Positions 59,534 through 64,000 of a DNA stretch of 64,000 nucleotides are shown here, one piece after another. The notes under the pieces were generated by a model. That model was not told the DNA's origin. It saw nothing but the letters and a program-made list of their open reading frames with translations, and ran no database searches. This stretch comes from Streptomyces sp. NBC_00554 (lineage in GTDB: Bacteria > Actinomycetota > Actinomycetes > Streptomycetales > Streptomycetaceae): assembly GCF_041431135.1 (NCBI RefSeq), contig NZ_CP107799.1, positions 1,860,001 through 1,924,000 of the forward strand, in the 5' to 3' direction. A program made the translations under genes and the position numbers. Within the stretch, counting starts at the first letter, position 1, and each line of letters opens with the position of its first letter.

Positions 59534-59977
59534 CTACTTCTCCACCTCTGCGGCGAGCTTGGCGAGCACCAAGTCGTAGATCCTGCCGAGGCCCTTGGGC
59601 GCGAAGGTCTTCTCGAAGAAGCCGCCGATGCCGCCCGCGCCGTTCCAGACGGTGGTGACGACGGCGCGCGACTTGCCTTCACCGGCGGGGGTGACACGCC
59701 AGGTGGTGACCATCGAGGAGTTGCGGTCCTTCTCGACGAGTTCGCCGTCGGTGGGCTCGCTGACCTCCAGGAGGCAGTCGCGGATCCGCTTGCTGGTGGC
59801 CTGGAGCTTCCAGTGGACGAGGGTGCCCTCGCCGTCGCCGCCCTCGCGCACCTCGTACTCGCTGAAGTGCTCGGGCAGCAGCTTCGCGCGTGTGCCGGTG
59901 TAGTCGGCCAGGGCGTCGAACACCGCCTCCGCGTCCGCCGCGATGACCCGTTCAGTCGTGGCCTCGACCTGCGCCAT
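59534..59977 (-). CDS. SRPBCC family protein
   Basis: A 147-residue helix-grip protein beginning 'MAQVEATTERVIAADAEAVFDALADYTGTRAKLLPEHFSEYEV', with central strands and a C-terminal helix ('IYDLVLAKLAAEVEK'). The ATG at 59977 has GGAGGAAG ahead of it; further upstream codons in the frame are not coding-like. Related proteins bind hydrophobic ligands or modify lipid/polyketide compounds. It lies 181 bases downstream of the MFS start, with opposite-facing neighbours, and may be its own unit. Confidence 0.87.
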   Translation of the reverse strand: MAQVEATTERVIAADAEAVFDALADYTGTRAKLLPEHFSEYEVREGGDGEGTLVHWKLQATSKRIRDCLLEVSEPTDGELVEKDRNSSMVTTWRVTPAGEGKSRAVVTTVWNGAGGIGGFFEKTFAPKGLGRIYDLVLAKLAAEVEK

Positions 59978-60105
59978 TGCACTTCCTCCAGCACTTGGTT
60001 TCTCGGGGTGTGCGGCCACCCAACCACCCCCCGGCCGGGCCGCCCAAATCGGGGTCCTCACAGGGTGCCGCGCGGGACACGGAATAGGAGGTCGCACGAT
60101 CAAGG

Positions 60106-60117
60106 GAACATGTGTTC
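60106..60117. promoter_or_regulatory. LexA (SOS) box GAACATGTGTTC
   Basis: Exact match to the actinobacterial/Bacillus-type SOS core GAAC-N4-GTTC, 32 bases before the radical SAM gene start. The immediate flanks (AAGG, TATT) are not the ideal TC/GA. TATTCT at 60118-60123 could be the -10 of an overlapping promoter, so LexA binding would block it. Confidence 0.75.
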
Positions 60118-60149
60118 TATTCTGTGGTCAGTGCTACCGAGGAGGCGTC

Positions 60150-61193
60150 ATGCGCTGGGAGAACCTCACAGCGGACCCCGCAGGGAATCCCGCCCGGGAC
60201 GCCGCGCTGTTCGGCGCGGACGCGGTGACCACCCGTACCTTCGACACCCCGGAGTTCCGGGGCATCACCTTCCACGAGATCCGGGCCAAGTCGATCGTGA
60301 ACCGGGTGCCGGGGGCCTCCCGCATGCCGTTCGAGTGGACGGTGAACCCCTATCGGGGCTGCACGCACGCGTGTGTGTACTGCTTCGCCCGCAAGACGCA
60401 CAGCTATCTGGACCTCGACACGGGCCTCGACTTCGACTCCCAGATCGTGGTGAAGGTCAACTCGCCGGACCTGCTGCGCCGCCAGCTCGGCTCACGCCGC
60501 TGGCACGGCGAGCACATCGCGATGGGCACCAACGTCGACTGCTACCAGCGGGCGGAGGGCCGCTACCAGCTGATGCCCGGCATCATCGCCGCCCTGCGCG
60601 ACCACGCGAACCCCTTCTCGATCCTCACCAAGGGCACGCTGATCCTGCGCGACCTCGACCTCCTGAAGCAGGCCTCCGAGGTCACCGACGTGGGGATCTC
60701 CGTCTCCGTGGGCTTCACCGACAGCCAGTTGTGGCGCACCGTCGAGCCGGGCACGCCCGCGCCGGAGCGCCGCCTGGACGCCGTACGCACCCTGACCGAC
60801 CACGGCATCGGCTGCGGGGTCCTGATGGCCCCCGTGATCCCCTTCCTGGGTGACGACCCGGCCCAACTGCGCGCCACCGTAAGGGCGATCGCGGCCTCCG
60901 GCGCCACCTCCGTGACCCCGCTCGTGCTGCATCTGCGACCTGGCGCGCGCGAGTGGTTCATGGCCTGGCTGGCGCACTACCACCCGCATCTCGTACGCCG
61001 TTACGAGCGGCTGTACGCGGAGGGCTCCTACGCCCCGAAGTGGTACCAGCGCCGGATCACCCGTCAGGTGCACGAGCTGGCCCAGGAGTACGGCATCGGT
61101 CCCGCGCGCGCGGGGATGCCCCGCAGGATCACGGCACCGGAGCCCGCCGCACCGGAACCGGCGCAGCAACCGACACAGCTCACGCTCCTGTGA
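60150..61193 (+). CDS. Rv2578c-family radical SAM protein (SplB-related)
   Basis: A 347-residue enzyme of the spore-photoproduct-lyase-like branch of radical SAM proteins. The cluster motif C71-x3-C75-x2-C78 is in 'NPYRGCTHACVYCFARKTH' and would bind a 4Fe-4S cluster and SAM. 'HIAMGTNVDCYQRAEGRYQL' and 'FSILTKGTLILRDLDLL' are conserved in the family. The C-terminal tail is Pro/Glu rich. Spore photoproduct lyase repairs UV-damaged DNA; members of this actinobacterial branch are uncharacterised as far as I know. The upstream LexA box supports a role in DNA damage response. GGAGG precedes the ATG by 4 bases. Confidence 0.88.
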   Translation: MRWENLTADPAGNPARDAALFGADAVTTRTFDTPEFRGITFHEIRAKSIVNRVPGASRMPFEWTVNPYRGCTHACVYCFARKTHSYLDLDTGLDFDSQIVVKVNSPDLLRRQLGSRRWHGEHIAMGTNVDCYQRAEGRYQLMPGIIAALRDHANPFSILTKGTLILRDLDLLKQASEVTDVGISVSVGFTDSQLWRTVEPGTPAPERRLDAVRTLTDHGIGCGVLMAPVIPFLGDDPAQLRATVRAIAASGATSVTPLVLHLRPGAREWFMAWLAHYHPHLVRRYERLYAEGSYAPKWYQRRITRQVHELAQEYGIGPARAGMPRRITAPEPAAPEPAQQPTQLTLL

Positions 61194-61343
61194 TCACGGG
61201 CCTCTCCAGGGCATCCGAGCGCATCCCGCGACCCAATCGGGTCAAGTCTCGCCAGAACGGGTTCTTACGGACCCCCTCTCCGGGACGATGCGGCGAAGGC
61301 CGTGGCGTGCACGGCTCACAATCCTCCGTCCCTGGGAGGCTTC

Positions 61344-62927
61344 ATGACGAAACGCGCAGCTGCTCTGTGCGGTGCTGCCGCGGTGGTGGCCGGGATGATC
61401 GCATCGGTCCCCGCAGACGCGAGCGCCGGCGCCGCGACCGCACCGCGCACCGACCGGACCGCGAAGCTCACCTGGAAGAAGTGCGGCACCAGCGCCTATC
61501 CGACGCTCCAGTGCGCGTCCTTGCAGGTGCCGCTCGACCACTCGAACCCGTACAGCGAGCGGATCACGCTGGCCCTCTCGCGCGTCTCGCACACCGCGAA
61601 GAAGTACCAGGGTCCGCTGCTGGTGAACCCCGGCGGCCCCGGCGCGAGCGGACGCACTCTCGCCGGTTACGTCGCGTCCGCACTGCCCAAGGCGGTGGCG
61701 GCGCAGTACGACGTGATCGGCTTCGACCCGCGCGGTGTCGGCGCGAGCAAGCCCGCCCTGAACTGCAAGCCGGGGTACTTCAACCCGGGGCGCCCGGACA
61801 CCGTGCCCAGCACCCCGGCGCTCGAGAAGGCCAACCTCACGCGCGCCGAGTCGTTCGCGAAGGCCTGCGGCACCAAGTACGCGAAGCTTCTGCCGTACAT
61901 CGACACGGTGAGCTCGGTCCAGGACATGGACGCGATCCGGCACGCGCTCGGCGCCGGGCAGATCAACTACTTCGGGTACTCGTACGGCACCTACCTGGGC
62001 GCCGTCTACGCCAAGCTCCACCCTGACCGCGTACGGCGCCTGGTCCTGGACTCCATCGTCGACCCCACCGGTGTGTGGTACGCCGACAACCTCATGCAGG
62101 ACTTCGCCTTCGACGACCGGCACCGGGCCTTCCTGTCCTGGGTCGCCAAGCACAACTCCGCGTACAAGCTCGGCACCGACCCCGCGAAGATCGAGGCCAA
62201 GTGGTACGCGATGCGCGCCGCCCTGGCCAAGAAGCCGGCAGGCAAGAAGGTGGGCGCCTCCCAGGTGGAGGACACGTTCACTCCCGGCGGCTACTACAAC
62301 GGCTACTGGCCCTATCTCGCCGGGGCGTTCGCGGCCTACGTGAACGACAAGAACGCGGTCCCGCTGGTCAGGGCGTACGACAAATTCGCCGCAGTCGACG
62401 CCGCCGGCGACAACAGCTACAGCGTCTACACCTCGGTGCAGTGCCGTGACGCGCCCTGGCCGCGGGACTGGAACCGGTGGCGCGAGGACAACTCGGCGGT
62501 GTACGAGAAGGCGCCGTTCATGGCCTGGAGCAACGCCTGGTACAACGCGCCGTGCGCGTTCTGGCCGACGGACTCGCTCCAGCCGGTGGACGTCGCCAAC
62601 GACGCCATCCCACCGGCGCTGCTCTTCCAGGCCACGAACGACGCGGCCACCCCGTACGAGGGCGGCGTCACCGTCCACGGCCTGCTGCGCGGCTCCAGCC
62701 TGGTGGTCGAGCAGGGCGGCGGGAACCACGGCATCTCGCTGAGCGGCAACGCCTGCCTGGACAAGCACCTGGCGGCGTACCTGACCGACGGCAAGGTGCC
62801 GCGCAGCGGCGGCGAGGTCGACGCGGTGTGCAAGACGCTCCCCGACCCGAAGCCGCTGAGCACGAAGGCCGCCTCCACCGCCTCGCGCGGCTCGACACTG
62901 CACGGCCTGCTCGGTTTCCGGGGCTGA
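61344..62927 (+). CDS. Secreted tripeptidyl aminopeptidase-like alpha/beta hydrolase
   Basis: A 527-residue exported enzyme of the S33/TAP family. Signal peptide 'AAALCGAAAVVAGMIASVPADASAG' ends near 27. 'LVNPGGPGASG' is the oxyanion loop, 'YFGYSYGTYLGAVYAKLHPDRV' has nucleophile Ser212, and the C-terminal TAP_C block gives the Asp of 'LLFQATNDAATPYEGG' and the His of 'EQGGGNHGISLSGNACLDKHL'. Streptomyces TAP enzymes remove tripeptides from the N-termini of proteins outside the cell. The ATG follows GGGAGG. It is a free-standing unit. Confidence 0.92.
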   Translation: MTKRAAALCGAAAVVAGMIASVPADASAGAATAPRTDRTAKLTWKKCGTSAYPTLQCASLQVPLDHSNPYSERITLALSRVSHTAKKYQGPLLVNPGGPGASGRTLAGYVASALPKAVAAQYDVIGFDPRGVGASKPALNCKPGYFNPGRPDTVPSTPALEKANLTRAESFAKACGTKYAKLLPYIDTVSSVQDMDAIRHALGAGQINYFGYSYGTYLGAVYAKLHPDRVRRLVLDSIVDPTGVWYADNLMQDFAFDDRHRAFLSWVAKHNSAYKLGTDPAKIEAKWYAMRAALAKKPAGKKVGASQVEDTFTPGGYYNGYWPYLAGAFAAYVNDKNAVPLVRAYDKFAAVDAAGDNSYSVYTSVQCRDAPWPRDWNRWREDNSAVYEKAPFMAWSNAWYNAPCAFWPTDSLQPVDVANDAIPPALLFQATNDAATPYEGGVTVHGLLRGSSLVVEQGGGNHGISLSGNACLDKHLAAYLTDGKVPRSGGEVDAVCKTLPDPKPLSTKAASTASRGSTLHGLLGFRG

Positions 62928-62967
62928 ACACCCCCTGAGCAGCGGCCCGTCGGGGGCGTTGTCGGAC

Positions 62968-62983
62968 CCATGGTCCACCATGG
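62968..62983. promoter_or_regulatory. Operator-like palindrome before the GNAT gene
   Basis: CCATGGT (62968-62974) and ACCATGG (62977-62983) are exact complements around two bases, ending 4 bases before the ATG at 62988. Binding here would block translation start or a short leader. Confidence 0.35.
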
Positions 62984-62987
62984 ACGC

Positions 62988-63602
62988 ATGAGTGACCCGA
63001 CTCCCTTTCCCACCCCCGACGGGCCGACCCGCCTCCACGTTCGAGGCGTGCGCGGTGATGAGCGAGTGAGTGCCCTCCGGGTCCGCGAGATGGCCCTCGA
63101 CGACTGTCCCCGTGTTGCCGAGATCCGCATCCGCGGCTGGCAGACCGCGTACAAGGGGCTGATACCTCAGTCGTATCTCGACGCGCTCAGCGTGGAGGAG
63201 GACGCGGCGCGGCGCCGCGAGCGCTTCGGGCGGGGCGGCACCGAGATCGTGAACCTGGTCGCCGAGCGGGACGGCGAGGTGGTCGGCTGGGTCTGCCACG
63301 GCCCGTACCGGGACGGTGAAGTCCGCACCGAGGACGTCGAGTTGTACGCGATCTATGTGCATCCCGACCGGGCCGGGGACGGGGTGGGGCAGGCGCTGCT
63401 GAGTGAGTCGGTGGACCGGTGTGCCGCCGCCGGACACGGGCGGATGCTGCTGTGGGTGCTCAAGGGCAACACCCGGGCCCGCCGTTTCTACGAGCGGGCC
63501 GGGTTCACCCCCGACGGCGCCGAGGAGCCTTTCGACGTGGACGGTGTAGCGGTGCCCGAGGTGCGTTACGTCCGCGCCTTCCCCAGCGTGGAGAGTGACT
63601 GA
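62988..63602 (+). CDS. GNAT N-acetyltransferase
   Basis: A 204-residue acetyltransferase. After about 35 non-conserved residues it reads 'LRVREMALDDCPRVAEIRIRGWQTAYKGLIPQSYLDAL', then the CoA-binding block 'LYAIYVHPDRAGDGVGQALLSES' (with D-G-V-G-Q as the pyrophosphate loop) and 'LLWVLKGNTRARRFYERAGFTPDG'. The substrate is unknown. ATG 62988 was chosen over 62970 because the palindrome and codon pattern fit better; the long N-terminal extension could mean the true start is further in, at the GTG near 63067. Confidence 0.87.
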   Translation: MSDPTPFPTPDGPTRLHVRGVRGDERVSALRVREMALDDCPRVAEIRIRGWQTAYKGLIPQSYLDALSVEEDAARRRERFGRGGTEIVNLVAERDGEVVGWVCHGPYRDGEVRTEDVELYAIYVHPDRAGDGVGQALLSESVDRCAAAGHGRMLLWVLKGNTRARRFYERAGFTPDGAEEPFDVDGVAVPEVRYVRAFPSVESD

Positions 63603-63611
63603 CTCAGCGGC

Positions 63612-64000
63612 CTACGTCTTCGGCAGCCGTGCCAGCGCCCGCACCGCCGCCTCCGCGAGCGTCGGATGCGCCAGCGCCTCCGTCAGGACCGGTCTCGCCC
63701 GTGCGTCCCCGAGCGCGCCGAGCCCCTCCACGCAGGCGAGGGCGACCCTGCGGTGTGGATCGTGCGGGCGCAGCCTGCGTTCCAGGGTGGTGATCAGCGC
63801 GGGCACGGCCTCGGGGGCGCGCAGCTCGGCCAGCAGGCGTACCGGATGCAGGGCGTAGGCGACGCGCAGTTCGTTGGTGGCGAGTGCGGCCGCGGCGCGG
63901 GAGGTGCGGGGATCACCGAGCCGGGCCAGGGCGCAGGCGGCGGACGCGCAGCGCTGCGGTTCGCGGTGGTTGAGGAACAGGACGAGTGCCTCGAAGGCCC
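63612..64000 (-). CDS. HEAT-repeat protein (C-terminal end, truncated by the window)
   Basis: The last 130 or so residues of a repeat protein on the minus strand; its start lies past the window end. Segments such as 'HREPQRCASAACALARLGDPRTSRAAAALATNELRVAYALHPVRLLAELRAPEAV' and 'RRVALACVEGLGALGDARARPVLTEALAHPTLAEAAVRALARL' follow the two-helix HEAT/PBS-lyase pattern, with about 35 residues per repeat. It probably mediates protein binding; no enzyme domain is visible in the part shown. Confidence 0.8.
   Translation of the reverse strand, partial: AFEALVLFLNHREPQRCASAACALARLGDPRTSRAAAALATNELRVAYALHPVRLLAELRAPEAVPALITTLERRLRPHDPHRRVALACVEGLGALGDARARPVLTEALAHPTLAEAAVRALARLPKT

Noticed and set aside
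1..64000. tRNA, rRNA or insertion sequences
   Set aside because: I saw no cloverleaf-like segments with CCA-end features, no rRNA conserved blocks and no transposase-like protein.

Overview
The window is high-GC actinobacterial chromosome, very probably Streptomyces. Nearly every gene has G or C in third positions, GTG starts are common, several genes look leaderless, and sugar ABC importers lack an ATPase gene (in Streptomyces the shared ATPase MsiK usually serves them). Two dispersed intergenic elements that I recall as typical of the genus are present. I see no tRNA, rRNA, CRISPR array, prophage or insertion sequence. It reads as accessory, catabolism-rich chromosome.

Region by region. 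1-5.0 kb: the end of a methyltransferase gene, a tiny membrane protein, a VOC protein, an arginase-fold protein with altered metal ligands, a GNAT enzyme, a LapA-like protein and a secreted S15-type hydrolase. 5.1-15.2 kb: a seven-gene minus-strand chain (NCS1 permease, NTF2-like protein, aldehyde dehydrogenase, D-aminopeptidase, M20 peptidase, S9 peptidase, LD-carboxypeptidase) with a divergent PucR regulator. 15.3-23.3 kb: a LacI-headed operon of FAD oxidoreductase, hydantoinase/oxoprolinase, a small HExxH protein, a permease and a Tat-exported beta-propeller protein. This is the most system-like uncharacterised unit here.

23.3-28.4 kb: a decayed lipoprotein gene, an MMPL exporter, and a flavin amine oxidase with an SRPBCC protein. 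28.4-35.4 kb: a monooxygenase-SDR-aldehyde dehydrogenase operon bracketed by TetR and AraC regulators, then an MFS transporter. 35.5-38.6 kb: an orphan Tat-exported binding protein beside a histidine kinase/response regulator pair. 38.6-45.4 kb: a sugar ABC importer divergent from a LacI regulator and a DUF2264 protein. 45.5-51.5 kb: a cellulose module (GH9 and GH6 cellulases, GH1 beta-glucosidase, LacI regulator).

51.5-64 kb: a carboxylesterase pseudogene, a methyltransferase, a large SpoIIE-type phosphatase, an MFS transporter fused to three Ig-like domains, an SRPBCC protein, an Rv2578c-type radical SAM protein behind a perfect actinobacterial SOS box, a secreted tripeptidyl aminopeptidase, a GNAT protein, and the C-terminal end of a HEAT-repeat protein.

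The overall theme is scavenging of outside carbon and nitrogen (peptides, cellulose, oligosaccharides, amines and unknown acids), with each catabolic unit next to its own LacI, PucR, TetR or AraC regulator. Functions come from motifs and family knowledge; no database search was run.
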